Assembly: GCF_009811415.1 (NCBI RefSeq)
Contig: NZ_BLIG01000019.1
Coordinates: forward strand, 124,001 to 188,000
Reading direction: 5' to 3'
Length of the DNA: 64,000 bases
Source of the DNA: Alteromonas sp. KUL106
Lineage (GTDB): Bacteria; Pseudomonadota; Gammaproteobacteria; Enterobacterales; Alteromonadaceae
The translations under genes were made by a program, and so were the position numbers. This document shows positions 16,215 through 24,980 of this stretch, piece by piece. Numbering within the stretch: position 1 is the first letter of the stretch; the number at the start of each line of letters is the position of its first letter. The notes below the pieces were generated by a model. It ran no database searches, was not told the origin of the DNA, and saw only the letters and a list, made by a program, of their open reading frames with translations.

Positions 16215-19160
16215 TTAGAACGAGTAATTTACGCTGAAACGAACATAGCGCGGGGTTTGCCATGCTGTTGGAAGTCCATAGTTCGGGTTAACATCTGGAT
16301 TGGTGGGATCAGCTGAGCTCTCGTCATCGTATATTTCGTTCACTTCTGTAACGCGATCGTTATTTAGAAGATTGAAAATATCCGCTCGTACAACCAGCTT
16401 TTGGTCTTCACCGATGTCAATATTGTACGATGCAGAAACGTCGATAGAATAGTAACTGCTGGTGCGGCCACGGGAACCTCGAGGCGCTGGCTCACCACCG
16501 GCAAAGAACGACTCAGAATCATAAGCTTGAGCAAACAGGTCTGTCGGATGATAACCAAAAGCATTAATCGGACGACCAGTCCAAAACTGGAGGTTAGCGC
16601 CAAGCGTTAAATCTTCAGTGACTGCATAAGCGCCGTACAGTTTTACCTGATGACGTCTGTCATTAGGCAAGTCACCATAAGCATTATCGAGCAGACCCGG
16701 CTGATCAAATAATGTTGTTAGCCCTGCGTCATCCTGACCGTTGTCAGAACGCACATAACCTTCGTTGTTACCCCAACTGTGTGACCATGTATATGCAGCG
16801 TTGAGCATCCATACGCCGTCCCATGCTCTTTGCCACATAAAATCGACTGCAGCATATTTACGAATAGAATCGGGATAGCCCAAATCTTCAGCAGATAGAT
16901 CCATGTAGACTAACTCACCTTCTGCACCCGGCAATTCTGTAGTACCAATGCGCATATCAGAGTTAGGGTTAGTTAACACATACTGGTGGAACCCATCCCA
17001 GATATCAGATACGTCACCGTAGCCATTGGCTGCCGCCCATTCAATAACAGCTGCATCAATCGCCATATCTTCTATAGTGGTAGAAAGCTCACGATATGTA
17101 CCTTGAATTGACATGCTCCATTCGTCGTTTAACTGGAATTGATAACCGGCGATAAATTCATCTGAGTACATAGAATCCAAGTTTTGATCTACGATTTCAT
17201 CAGGAGATTTAGCTGTACCATCTGCGAATACATCATCGGGCTGTGTTTTTGCGCCCGTTAGATTCGGAATACCCAATGCTTCATCGGCAAAACCTTCAAA
17301 CTCATAGTACTCTTGTGTGTAAGTTTCTGCGCCAGCAAGACGAATGTTCGTATTTGCGGCTATAGGTAGGTAGTATCTGCCATAGCTCGCCCATGCTTTG
17401 GTTTCTCCGTCACCAAACACATCCCAAACAGCCCCTAACCGAAGGCCCCACTGGTTGTCGAGTTTAGCGAAAGACTCACCATCAGCGTTAAAGTTTTCAA
17501 ACGTATCGTTACGAAGGCCTGCGTTAATCACCAAGGTATCAGTAACCTGCCATTGGTCTTGAATATAAAAAGCAAAATTTTCCGAATCGAACTGTCCACC
17601 TACGTTATAATCACGGTAACGGACTTGATAAATTTCCTCGTTGGCTAGGTCGCTATCATCGACATAGTACAAATAGTATGCACCACCTGAGTTTATGGTA
17701 TTGCTGTTTGAAGTAAGTTTTTCATAATCAACGCCAAACCGTACTGAGTGATCGCCCGCATACCAGTCTGCATCCAGTCGTATAACCTCACGTTCATCAT
17801 CGCCTTGCTCTGCAGTGAAGTTAGCCCATGTATTTGTTGGAACGAACGCTGCTGTGCTGTCATAGCGATAATAAACGACCGGGTTGCCGTCTAGCTCACT
17901 TCTCACTGTTCTGTCTTGTTTGTTAATGCCATACTGAGCAGAGATTGAGAAGTCATCATTAATGATACTCGTCCATTTCGCCGTATAGTTCAAACCACCT
18001 TCATCTTCGTAGCCTACACGACCATCAGTGAACTCACCGCCGTCAACAGAGTCATAGGTGGTGATTTCTGTTGAGCGCTCATCAGAAAAAGCGGTGATTT
18101 CAAAAATATTATTTTCTGTAACGTACCAGTCTAGTTTGGCGACCCAAAATGCATCGTCATCTTTTTCAAAAAAGCCATTTTGTGTTACACCTTCACTGGT
18201 GTTCGTTTGGTCACTCACGTAATTATTTTCAGCTGAACGAGGGTTAAATAGTGCATAGAAGAACAACTTATCTTCTATCAAAGCACCGCTTGCCCAAACG
18301 TTAACGTCCCACTCGTCTATCTCATCGCGTGTATTGTCGATGCGATACAAACCGTTTTTGTTATTACGAGACGAATCTCGCTGTTCACGAAGTGCATCAG
18401 GCTCCCAGTAGAAGTTAGCACCAGCTTTGAACTCATTGGTACCACTTTTAGTTTTCGCATTAATAACACCACCAGTTACACGCCCAAACTCTGCTGAGTA
18501 TCCACCTGTTTTTACCTCGAACGTTTCGTACATATCAAACGGTGGCTCGCTAGAACCCACACCAGTACGGAAATTGGTAATGTTTAGACCGTTAATGTAG
18601 TAGCCATTTTCACCAACCGATGCACCGCCAATTGAAGGCAAATCACCGAAGGCTGAGTCACCTTGCGTTGTACCTGGCGCTAATAGCGCTACAGAAGTTA
18701 GATTTCGAGGAACCGGAACTCGGTCCAGCGTAACGCTGTCTACAATGATACCGGTACTCGAGCTTGTTACATCAACCAAAGCGATAGTGGTGCCTGTAAC
18801 TTCAATGCGCTCTACATCATCGCTAGTAAGACGCATATCTAAGTTTGTTTTGCCGCTAATCCCTACTCTCACAGATTCTTGAATTGTGGTGCGAAATCCA
18901 TTCTTTTCTGCCGTAACTTTGTAGTTACCTGCTGGTAACAATGGAAAACGGAAATCACCTGATTCATCACTTTCAACGGAGCGAGTAAGCCCAGTTTCTA
19001 AGTTTTCGATGGTAATGGTAACGTTTGAAAGCGCGCTGCCATTCACTTGAACAGATGTTCCCTGAATTGATCCATTGGTGTTATTTGCTAAAGCTGGTGC
19101 AGCCGCACCAATTGACAGTGCAACTGCTAACGCAACTGCACTTCTCTTGATTTGATACAT
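16215..19160 (-). CDS. Oar-like TonB-dependent receptor with N-terminal carboxypeptidase-regulatory-like domain
   Basis: This 981-residue outer-membrane protein has a signal peptide (AVALAVALSIGAAAPALA). Next is a carboxypeptidase-regulatory-like beta-sandwich at about residues 28-110 (VQVNGSALSNVTITIENLET; FRFPLLPAGNYKVTAEKNGF). Then come a plug (PVPRNLTSVALLAPGT; VKTGGYSAEFGRVTGGVINA) and a barrel ending in RYVRFSVNYSF. This is the Oar architecture, linked in other bacteria to import of large molecules or proteins and to adhesion. It has its own gap on both sides. Substrate is unknown. Confidence 0.92.
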   Translation of the reverse strand: MYQIKRSAVALAVALSIGAAAPALANNTNGSIQGTSVQVNGSALSNVTITIENLETGLTRSVESDESGDFRFPLLPAGNYKVTAEKNGFRTTIQESVRVGISGKTNLDMRLTSDDVERIEVTGTTIALVDVTSSSTGIIVDSVTLDRVPVPRNLTSVALLAPGTTQGDSAFGDLPSIGGASVGENGYYINGLNITNFRTGVGSSEPPFDMYETFEVKTGGYSAEFGRVTGGVINAKTKSGTNEFKAGANFYWEPDALREQRDSSRNNKNGLYRIDNTRDEIDEWDVNVWASGALIEDKLFFYALFNPRSAENNYVSDQTNTSEGVTQNGFFEKDDDAFWVAKLDWYVTENNIFEITAFSDERSTEITTYDSVDGGEFTDGRVGYEDEGGLNYTAKWTSIINDDFSISAQYGINKQDRTVRSELDGNPVVYYRYDSTAAFVPTNTWANFTAEQGDDEREVIRLDADWYAGDHSVRFGVDYEKLTSNSNTINSGGAYYLYYVDDSDLANEEIYQVRYRDYNVGGQFDSENFAFYIQDQWQVTDTLVINAGLRNDTFENFNADGESFAKLDNQWGLRLGAVWDVFGDGETKAWASYGRYYLPIAANTNIRLAGAETYTQEYYEFEGFADEALGIPNLTGAKTQPDDVFADGTAKSPDEIVDQNLDSMYSDEFIAGYQFQLNDEWSMSIQGTYRELSTTIEDMAIDAAVIEWAAANGYGDVSDIWDGFHQYVLTNPNSDMRIGTTELPGAEGELVYMDLSAEDLGYPDSIRKYAAVDFMWQRAWDGVWMLNAAYTWSHSWGNNEGYVRSDNGQDDAGLTTLFDQPGLLDNAYGDLPNDRRHQVKLYGAYAVTEDLTLGANLQFWTGRPINAFGYHPTDLFAQAYDSESFFAGGEPAPRGSRGRTSSYYSIDVSASYNIDIGEDQKLVVRADIFNLLNNDRVTEVNEIYDDESSADPTNPDVNPNYGLPTAWQTPRYVRFSVNYSF

Positions 19161-19411
19161 GTACGTATTCCCTGGTTAGTCATAATCTAGTGTTAAACTT
19201 TTTTAAAAAATCAATTAAGCAAACCTAAATCTTTGTATTTATTAAAGATAATAAATATTACCCAAAAGGATAATTGACTTACCAAAGAAAAATAATCAAT
19301 GAATTTTTGCGCCCCTTGCGACGAAAGGAAGCTTTAGCGCGATAACACGTTGAACCCGTTCAAATATCAAGCTAAATATCTAATTTATATGCATTTTTAT
19401 GAATATTAAAA

Positions 19412-20500
19412 CTACTGCAAGTAGAAACCTAACTGCTTTCTCACAGACTCAGGTAACGCCGGCAGAGCGCTTTTCGGTAATAAAAAAGTCGCCATATTAA
19501 AAAAGTCCAAATAAATGCGGTTTGATTCGGTCGTTTTCTTAAGATAATGGTGGCCAGATGAACCGCCTGTACCTATTTTAGTGCCCAGCATCCGCTGAAC
19601 CATCATTGCATGGCGGTAGCGCCAGATAGTTAGCTGTTCATCTATTTCGGTGAGCGCAGTGATAAGCTGAAATGGGAGATTAAAAATGGGTTCTTCCGAA
19701 TATTGTTTTATAAATAAGGCTGAGAGCAGTGCCTTATGACTTAAACGGAATTTGTCTTCGCCTCTCAGCTTTTCGAACTTAGCTTCATCAAACAAGGCAT
19801 CGAAGTTCTCCATAGTACCCTGGAGATCTTTGAGCTCCTGACGCCTTTCCGTCTCAGACAACATATCACTCGTTGAAATAGTGTGATGATCATCTTTCAA
19901 CATTTCCTCTGCCGCATCTTTATAGTATTGCCAGAAGTCGAAGCCTTCTGTTTTTAAAAGCGGCATTCTCGACAGCCATTTATCAACAAGCTCAAACAAA
20001 CTCGGCTTATTTTCTAGGTTTTCAAGCAGTGCTCTATCTTTATCAGTGAGGCGGTTATAAAAGCTTTGTTTGTCGAAGTCGATTCTAAAGTCACGTTTTA
20101 AGCCGAGAGAAATCTCTAAACGTTTGAACTGAATACTTTGGAAGCCGGATGCAGGTACGAGGTAATCTCTAAATGATAAAAATTGCTGTGGTGTCATCGT
20201 TTCCATGATGGCAATTTGGTCATTCATTAATTTTTGAATTTGTATGATTCGCTGTAAGCGATGTACAACTAACGTTAGCTGCTGATCTTTCACTGTTTCT
20301 TGATTGAAAGTATCTATGACGGCGTTTAATTCGTGGAGGACCTGCTTAAACCATAATTCGTAAACCTGGTGTACGATTATGAACAGCATCTCTTCATGGG
20401 CCACATCACCATATTTTTCACTCTGTAGATCTTGGGCACCCAGTATTTTGTCTAGCTGGAGATAATCGCCATAGTAGCAGGGCTCTATATTTTTTTTCAT
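19412..20500 (-). CDS. kynA: Tryptophan 2,3-dioxygenase, long (eukaryote-like) form
   Basis: The haem enzyme opens the indole ring of L-tryptophan to N-formylkynurenine. Visible marks are YGDYLQLDKILGAQDLQSE, the substrate-site H44 in FIIVHQVYELWFKQ, the haem-ligand H297 in WRYRHAMMVQRMLG, and the loop GTGGSSGHHYL (residues 310-320). At 362 residues it is longer than the usual bacterial form (about 280-300). The extra middle part (GFDFW ... ALFDEAKFEKL) resembles animal TDO from memory. No other kynurenine-pathway gene is in the window. It is transcribed alone, divergent from the ComFB-like gene. Confidence 0.95.
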   Translation of the reverse strand: MKKNIEPCYYGDYLQLDKILGAQDLQSEKYGDVAHEEMLFIIVHQVYELWFKQVLHELNAVIDTFNQETVKDQQLTLVVHRLQRIIQIQKLMNDQIAIMETMTPQQFLSFRDYLVPASGFQSIQFKRLEISLGLKRDFRIDFDKQSFYNRLTDKDRALLENLENKPSLFELVDKWLSRMPLLKTEGFDFWQYYKDAAEEMLKDDHHTISTSDMLSETERRQELKDLQGTMENFDALFDEAKFEKLRGEDKFRLSHKALLSALFIKQYSEEPIFNLPFQLITALTEIDEQLTIWRYRHAMMVQRMLGTKIGTGGSSGHHYLKKTTESNRIYLDFFNMATFLLPKSALPALPESVRKQLGFYLQ

Positions 20501-20737
20501 GTCGTTAATGCCTTATTGCCGTTATATAAGTCTGTAATTCTATCATCGTCACCTCGACATCCACAGAATACAAGCTATACATAATATGGATATACGGCTA
20601 TGGGTTATGATGCGACATCATGTACGTATAAAAATGTGTCCATTTTGTTCGAGTGAACACTATGTTCTGAAATTCATGGTCGCAACGTAACTATAAAAGC
20701 CACTATTACGGCGCTAAACGTTAAATGGGGGAAAATC

Positions 20738-21028
20738 ATGAAGCTAGATGACGATATCCACAACTACTATGAACACCTTGTATTGGAAAGAATTAGCAAG
20801 CTTGGAATTGATAAAACTAAAAGCCCAGATTACTTGGCTGACCTATGCTGCCTGGCTTTGAATCAAGTACCGCCTCGCTACATCCGATATGAAGTAGATA
20901 TGGCATTTTATTTACCGCAAAGCGAGCGCAATCAAATGGAAATGAATGTGGAACATGCCATCAGCAAGGCACTGAAATACTTGGATGAGACCGAAAAAAA
21001 TAAGATGCGTGAAAACACTGAAGAGTGA
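20738..21028 (+). CDS. ComFB-family small protein
   Basis: A 96-residue cytoplasmic protein. Its core NYYEHLVLERISKLGID ... CLALNQVPPRYIRYEVDMAF matches the late-competence ComFB domain, whose hallmark is ALN-x-LPPRY followed by a charged helix. ComFB-domain proteins in cyanobacteria and some other bacteria bind cyclic dinucleotides; in most gammaproteobacteria the role is unknown. GGGG lies about 9 nt upstream of the ATG. It converges on the SRP RNA gene just after its stop. Confidence 0.78.
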   Translation: MKLDDDIHNYYEHLVLERISKLGIDKTKSPDYLADLCCLALNQVPPRYIRYEVDMAFYLPQSERNQMEMNVEHAISKALKYLDETEKNKMRENTEE

Positions 21029-21036
21029 TGTAATTT

Positions 21037-21148
21037 GGGTGGCGGGCCTCCAGCCACATCCCGGCACATGAGTCGTCTGCTGCGGCTGCTCCCTTCCAGG
21101 CCTGACCGAGTTCACAGAGTATCATTGCGGGAGGACCAAAAGCCCACC
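21037..21148 (-). ncRNA. ffs: Signal recognition particle 4.5S RNA
   Basis: The minus-strand sequence has the bacterial small SRP RNA signature: GGTCAGGCCTGGAAGGGAGC with the adjacent AGCAGCCGCAGCAGACGACT, the asymmetric loop and GGAA-type tetraloop that bind Ffh, closed by long complementary ends (GGTGGGC ... GCCACCC). Length of 112 nt is close to E. coli 4.5S RNA (114). It guides Ffh to ribosomes making membrane proteins. Short frames called across it on both strands are artefacts. Confidence 0.95.
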
Positions 21149-21178
21149 ATAGAAAATTGCATTCAGCGCAGAATCATT

Positions 21179-21201
21179 CGCCCCTGCTTGAGTGCGGGGC
21201 G
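21179..21201 (-). terminator. GC hairpin between the dehydrogenase gene and ffs
   Basis: A 6-bp all-GC stem CGCCCC/GGGGCG with an 11-nt loop lies 26 bp after the dehydrogenase stop and just upstream of ffs. It lacks a T-run, so it may be a weak terminator or part of the ffs upstream region. Confidence 0.35.
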
Positions 21202-21227
21202 CATTATGACCATTTGGCTCAGAGTTT

Positions 21228-22286
21228 TCAACCCTTTATCTTAAATCTCTCTTCAGCAATAACGTTTGCGACACGGTTAGTGGCTGCTCCCTCTTGTTCT
21301 GAGCGAGCATAGATTTCTTTTAACGTTTCACCAATCTTCTCGATATGCGCCCGTAATGCTTCATTTGAACTCGATTCCATACGTTGATGGAAAATATCGA
21401 TAACTCCACCCGCATTGATGACGTAATCTGGCGCATACAAGATGCCGCGTTGCTGAAGCAACTCGCCAATATCTTCGCGTGCAAGCTGATTATTAGCAGC
21501 TCCTGCAATCACTTTCGCTTTAATGGCCGGTAACGTTTGATCGTTTATTGCTGCACCTAATGCACAAGGCGCTAACACATCAACATCCAAGCTTAGAATT
21601 TCCTCTGGCGCCACTGCAGTTGCACCGAATTCAGCCACGGCTTTTTCTACCCCTTCCGGATAAATATCGGCAACATAGAGCTTAGCGCCATGCTCATGCA
21701 GGTGTTTAGCAAGTCGATAACCAACGTGCCCCATTCCCTGTATAGCCACACTTACACCATCAAGGCTTTGCTTTAAGCCATACTCTACCGTCGCTTTCAA
21801 ACCTACAAATACGCCGTATGCCGTTGACGGGGCCGGATTTCCATCTGGTACTTCGCCGGCATAATGGTACTGAGCTTTGACACCCGCTATATAGTCCGAT
21901 TCAGTCGCCATGGTTTGTAAATCGGTAACTGAAATACCTGAGTCTTCTGCGGTAAAATATTTTCCACCTAATGACTCTACAAACTTACCCATTGCCTTCA
22001 TCATCTCAGGTGATTTTGTTTTTCGAGGGTCGCCGATAATGACTGATTTGCCGCCACCGAGCTCTAGGTTAGCCATTGCCGCCTTATAGGTCATTCCCTT
22101 AGATAATCTCAATACATCAGTTAGTGCTTCACTGCTGTTCACATAGGGCCACATACGGCAGCCACCAAGCGCTGGTCCTAAATTGGTGTTGTGTACAGCA
22201 ATAATGGCACTCAAGCCCGCTTTTTCATCGTGATAAAACGCAACATGTTCATGATTATCGAACTCTGGGTGATCAAACACTGACAT
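21228..22286 (-). CDS. Leu/Phe/Val-type amino acid dehydrogenase (Glu/Leu/Phe/Val family)
   Basis: This 352-residue NAD-dependent enzyme oxidatively deaminates a branched-chain or aromatic amino acid to its 2-oxo acid. Family marks are NTNLGPALGGCRMWPY, the catalytic-lysine region GMTYKAAMANLELGGGKSVI, the NAD-binding VAIQGMGHVGYRLAKHL and the C-terminal YAPDYVINAGGVID. It is closest to leucine dehydrogenases. Leucine against phenylalanine preference cannot be fixed by eye, and the nearby phenylalanine/tyrosine genes make either plausible. It is divergent from an Lrp-family regulator 308 bp away that probably controls it. Confidence 0.85.
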   Translation of the reverse strand: MSVFDHPEFDNHEHVAFYHDEKAGLSAIIAVHNTNLGPALGGCRMWPYVNSSEALTDVLRLSKGMTYKAAMANLELGGGKSVIIGDPRKTKSPEMMKAMGKFVESLGGKYFTAEDSGISVTDLQTMATESDYIAGVKAQYHYAGEVPDGNPAPSTAYGVFVGLKATVEYGLKQSLDGVSVAIQGMGHVGYRLAKHLHEHGAKLYVADIYPEGVEKAVAEFGATAVAPEEILSLDVDVLAPCALGAAINDQTLPAIKAKVIAGAANNQLAREDIGELLQQRGILYAPDYVINAGGVIDIFHQRMESSSNEALRAHIEKIGETLKEIYARSEQEGAATNRVANVIAEERFKIKG

Positions 22287-22594
22287 ATATTCCCTATTAA
22301 AACTGTGGTGAGTTAAAGCCTACCCAATATAACGCTGTCACGAAAAGTACACGCTAACATATTGAGCTGATAAGAGAGTCTGATGATATTTTGCGATACA
22401 CTCGTCGGCCTCGCGAAGATCATCAACATTTTGCCAAGTGTATCCGATTGTTCAGAGGACAGGCCTTGCAAAGTTTGTTAATGAAATTTACAAACTGAAA
22501 CGCAATAGATTTGAATACAATTTTTCTAGGACAGCTATCCTAGAATTTTTTTTGATATATAATAAACATCATAAAAACGACGGAAGCAGTGTTA
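22287..22594. promoter_or_regulatory. Divergent dehydrogenase/lrp control region with three inverted repeats
   Basis: The 308-bp gap has no gene and three perfect inverted repeats: GATACACT/AGTGTATC (22395-22402 and 22437-22444, 34 bp apart), AGTTTGT/ACAAACT (22472-22478 and 22490-22496, 11 bp apart) and TTCTAGGA/TCCTAGAA (22524-22531 and 22538-22545, 6 bp apart). Several spaced dyads between a regulator of this family and a divergent target are typical of Lrp/AsnC control. Binding itself is inferred. Confidence 0.5.
22524..22563 (+). promoter_or_regulatory. lrp-family gene promoter with overlapping palindrome
   Basis: A perfect -10 TATAAT lies at 22558-22563, 31 bp before the ATG. The palindrome TTCTAGGA-N6-TCCTAGAA (22524-22545) with eight T's after it covers the expected -35 position, where no consensus -35 is found. 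This is best read as an autoregulatory operator. On the plus strand it also looks like a terminator, but no transcript from upstream needs ending. Confidence 0.5.
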
Positions 22595-23062
22595 ATGAAA
22601 TTGGATAAATTTGACCGTGAAATTTTACGCGTTCTTCAACAAGACGCTACGGTGTCAATGGCTGATTTAAGCCAACGTGTTGGCTTGTCTCATACCCCAT
22701 GCTGGAGACGAGTGAAGCGTATGGAAGCGGACGGCATTATTCTTGGTAAGGTCACATTATTAAACAGTAAAAAGCTTAACTTGGGTGTCTCTGTGTTTAT
22801 CTATGTGACACTAAAAAATCACGATGGCGACTCGTTGACCGATTTCGAAAATGCTGTGCAAAACATTGATGAAATTGTGGAGTGCCATACCACCAGCGGT
22901 GAGAAGGATTACTTATTAAAAGTCATCGTCGAAAGTATCGAAGAATACGAATTTTTACTTAAGACAAAATTGACTCATCTGCCTTTGGTTGACCATATAA
23001 GCTCTACGTTTGCTCTGAAACAGGTTAAGAACACTACTGAGCTTCCAATCAAACGCCAATAA
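22595..23062 (+). CDS. Lrp/AsnC-family transcriptional regulator
   Basis: This 155-residue regulator has an N-terminal winged helix-turn-helix (LDKFDREILRVLQQDATVSM, then LSQRVGLSHTPCWRRVKRME) and a C-terminal RAM effector domain (VECHTTSGEKDYLLKVIVES). Such proteins bind amino acids and form octamers on DNA. A GTG frame start exists at 22589, but GGAAG is 8 nt from the ATG at 22595, which also fits the family. It is divergent from the amino acid dehydrogenase, so that gene is the likely target. It is a local regulator rather than global Lrp; the effector is unknown. Confidence 0.9.
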   Translation: MKLDKFDREILRVLQQDATVSMADLSQRVGLSHTPCWRRVKRMEADGIILGKVTLLNSKKLNLGVSVFIYVTLKNHDGDSLTDFENAVQNIDEIVECHTTSGEKDYLLKVIVESIEEYEFLLKTKLTHLPLVDHISSTFALKQVKNTTELPIKRQ

Positions 23063-23071
23063 CGCGAATAA

Positions 23072-23099
23072 GAGGGCCAGAGTAAATACTCTGCCCCCA
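23072..23099. terminator. Hairpin between convergent lrp-family gene and maiA
   Basis: GGGC-CAGAGT-AAAT-ACTCTG-CCCC forms a stem with one bulge in the 42-bp gap between convergent genes. There is no T-run on either side, so it is a weak or Rho-assisted terminator candidate. Confidence 0.45.
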
Positions 23100-23104
23100 C
23101 TCAG

Positions 23105-23758
23105 TCATATTGCATCTATTTGCTTTTCTGGCTTTGCGTTATCAAAAGCACTCAACTCATTACAATTGCTCGCAATTTTGCTGATAAGAGGATAGCGATT
23201 CATATCTACATTAAAGCGCATCGCGTTATACACTTGCGGCACAAGACAAATATCAGCAAGCGTTACATCAAAATCAAAACAGTATTTACCGGCTTGAGTT
23301 TGAAGGCGCTTTTCAATTCCATCAAAACCAAGCGTGATCCAATGAGCCGCCCATCTTGCAACGTCATCTTGGCTTGCCTCAAAGTTTCCTTTTAGTGCAT
23401 TTAGCACCCGAAGATTGCCTATTGGCTGAATATCACAAGCGATATCCTGCGCTAGCGCTCTGACTCTTGCTCTCTCTGTTCGGTGTTCTGGAATAAGTCG
23501 ATACTCACTTTCATATCTCTCATCAAGGTATTCAATAATAGATAGCGACTGATTTAGGATAATATCTTCATCCTCGTCGACGAGGGTTGGCACCAAATGC
23601 GCAGGATTGAGACGGCTATACTCGCTGCTGTGCTGCTCACCACCATTATTTACAAGATGGATTGGCACATACTCGTATTCAACATCTTTTAAATTAAGCG
23701 CAATACGCACGCGATAAGACGCTGTTGAACGCCAGTAGCCGTAAAGTTTTATACTCAT
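23105..23758 (-). CDS. maiA: Maleylacetoacetate isomerase (zeta-class GST)
   Basis: The enzyme converts 4-maleylacetoacetate to fumarylacetoacetate using glutathione, in tyrosine degradation. The 217-residue protein begins KLYGYWRSTASYRVRIALNL, which holds the zeta-class motif S-[ST]-[AC]-S-x-R-V-R-I-A, then VPTLVDEDEDIILNQSLSII in the thioredoxin-fold domain and DVTLADICLVPQVYNA in the helical domain. A longer frame to 23833 exists, but the family N-terminus and length set the start at 23758. It lies downstream of the fumarylacetoacetase gene on the same strand, which acts on its product. Confidence 0.93.
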   Translation of the reverse strand: MSIKLYGYWRSTASYRVRIALNLKDVEYEYVPIHLVNNGGEQHSSEYSRLNPAHLVPTLVDEDEDIILNQSLSIIEYLDERYESEYRLIPEHRTERARVRALAQDIACDIQPIGNLRVLNALKGNFEASQDDVARWAAHWITLGFDGIEKRLQTQAGKYCFDFDVTLADICLVPQVYNAMRFNVDMNRYPLISKIASNCNELSAFDNAKPEKQIDAI

Positions 23759-23905
23759 GGTATTAAAACACCTATTATTCATCACACAGTCATCACAGTG
23801 CTTAAATAATGTTGCGCCAGTCTGGCTAAACACTTCACTGTCTGAGCATGGGTTAGAAACATCGCGCCGAAATAACTAAAAATCGACCGCTTCAATGGAG
23901 GCATC

Positions 23906-23945
23906 ACGCTATCTTGTCTCTGCATCAGACACGGACAGATAGCGT
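23906..23945 (-). repeat. Long inverted repeat between fah and maiA
   Basis: ACGCTATCT (23906-23914) and AGATAGCGT (23937-23945) are a perfect 9-bp inverted repeat. A second short complement (TGTCT/AGACA) lies inside it. The hairpin follows the fumarylacetoacetase stop by 24 bp and has no T-run. It may stabilise the upstream message or act as a weak terminator before maiA. Confidence 0.5.
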
Positions 23946-23969
23946 TGAAACTTCCTTTTGTTTATACAA

Positions 23970-24980
23970 TTAGCTAAGAGGCTTTACCTGCTGCTCGATA
24001 GCGCCGAATACGGAATTGCCTTCTTTATCTAGCATTTCTATACGAATGCGATCGCCAAATTGCATAAACGGTGTTGAAGGCTTTCCGTCTCTAATTGTTT
24101 CAATCATACGCACCTCTGCAATGCATGAATATCCCACACCACCTTCGGCAATGGCTGAGCCATGATCAGTACCTTGCTTATTTGACACTGTTCCTGAGCC
24201 AATTATCGCTCCCGCGCCGAGGTTTCTGCTTTTTGCTGCATGAGCAACGAGTTGTCCAAAATCGAAGGTCATGTCTTGTCCGGCTTCAGGTTTTCCAAAC
24301 AACTCGCCGTTATAAGTAGAACGCAAAGGTAAATGCACTTTACTCTCTTTCCACGCATCGCCCAGTTCATCTGGTGTTACCGCTACGGGTGAAAAGCTTG
24401 ATGCAGGCTTCGACTGAAAAAAGCCAAAGCCCTTCGCAAGCTCGCCAGGGATCAACCCCCTAAGCGACACATCGTTAACTAACATAATAAGGCGAATCTG
24501 TTCTGAGGCTTGCTCAGGCGTGCAGGCCATAGGCACGTCATCGGTGACCACTGCAACTTCACCTTCAAAGTCAATGCCCCAATCATCGCTAGGCAAAATA
24601 ATGTCGTCTCTGGGTCCAATAAAATCATCTGACCCACCTTGATACATTAATGGGTCCGTCCAAAAGCTTTCAGGCATTTCTGCATTGCGCGCTTTCCTTA
24701 CTAATTCCACGTGATTAACATATGCGCTGCCGTCGGCCCATTGATACGCTCTAGGTAATGGCGATTCACAGCGGGATTCATCAAACGGAACACTCTCACA
24801 GGTATTGTCATTAAGCGCTTGATACTTCATCTGTAATAGAGGCGCTATTTCTTTCCAGTTATCCAATGCATCTTGCATGGTTTTCGCTATGTCTTGCGCA
24901 CTGCACGCTCGAGAAAGATCTTTCGACACCACCATAAGGCAGCCGTCTCGGGTTTCATTTTTATAGGTGGCTAGTTTCAT
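23970..24980 (-). CDS. Fumarylacetoacetase / fumarylacetoacetate hydrolase
   Basis: This 336-residue enzyme should cleave fumarylacetoacetate to fumarate and acetoacetate, the last step of tyrosine degradation. The FAH fold is shown by the metal-binding acidic residues in DDWGIDFEGEVAVVTDDVP, then MLVNDVSLRG, AKGFGFFQSKPASSFSPVAV and the catalytic region GAGAIIGSGTVSNKQG. Size matches the roughly 330-residue bacterial type found with maiA/hmgA genes. It heads a likely two-gene unit with maiA. A weak TyrR-like site lies about 250 bp upstream. Confidence 0.9.
   Translation of the reverse strand: MKLATYKNETRDGCLMVVSKDLSRACSAQDIAKTMQDALDNWKEIAPLLQMKYQALNDNTCESVPFDESRCESPLPRAYQWADGSAYVNHVELVRKARNAEMPESFWTDPLMYQGGSDDFIGPRDDIILPSDDWGIDFEGEVAVVTDDVPMACTPEQASEQIRLIMLVNDVSLRGLIPGELAKGFGFFQSKPASSFSPVAVTPDELGDAWKESKVHLPLRSTYNGELFGKPEAGQDMTFDFGQLVAHAAKSRNLGAGAIIGSGTVSNKQGTDHGSAIAEGGVGYSCIAEVRMIETIRDGKPSTPFMQFGDRIRIEMLDKEGNSVFGAIEQQVKPLS

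Noticed and set aside
20912..21244. Short frames on both strands at the end of the ComFB-like gene
   Set aside because: They cross the SRP RNA gene and its flanks and have no protein features.
22524..22553. Hairpin with eight T's before the lrp-family gene as a terminator
   Set aside because: No plus-strand gene lies upstream and a TATAAT promoter follows it directly, so an operator is the better reading.
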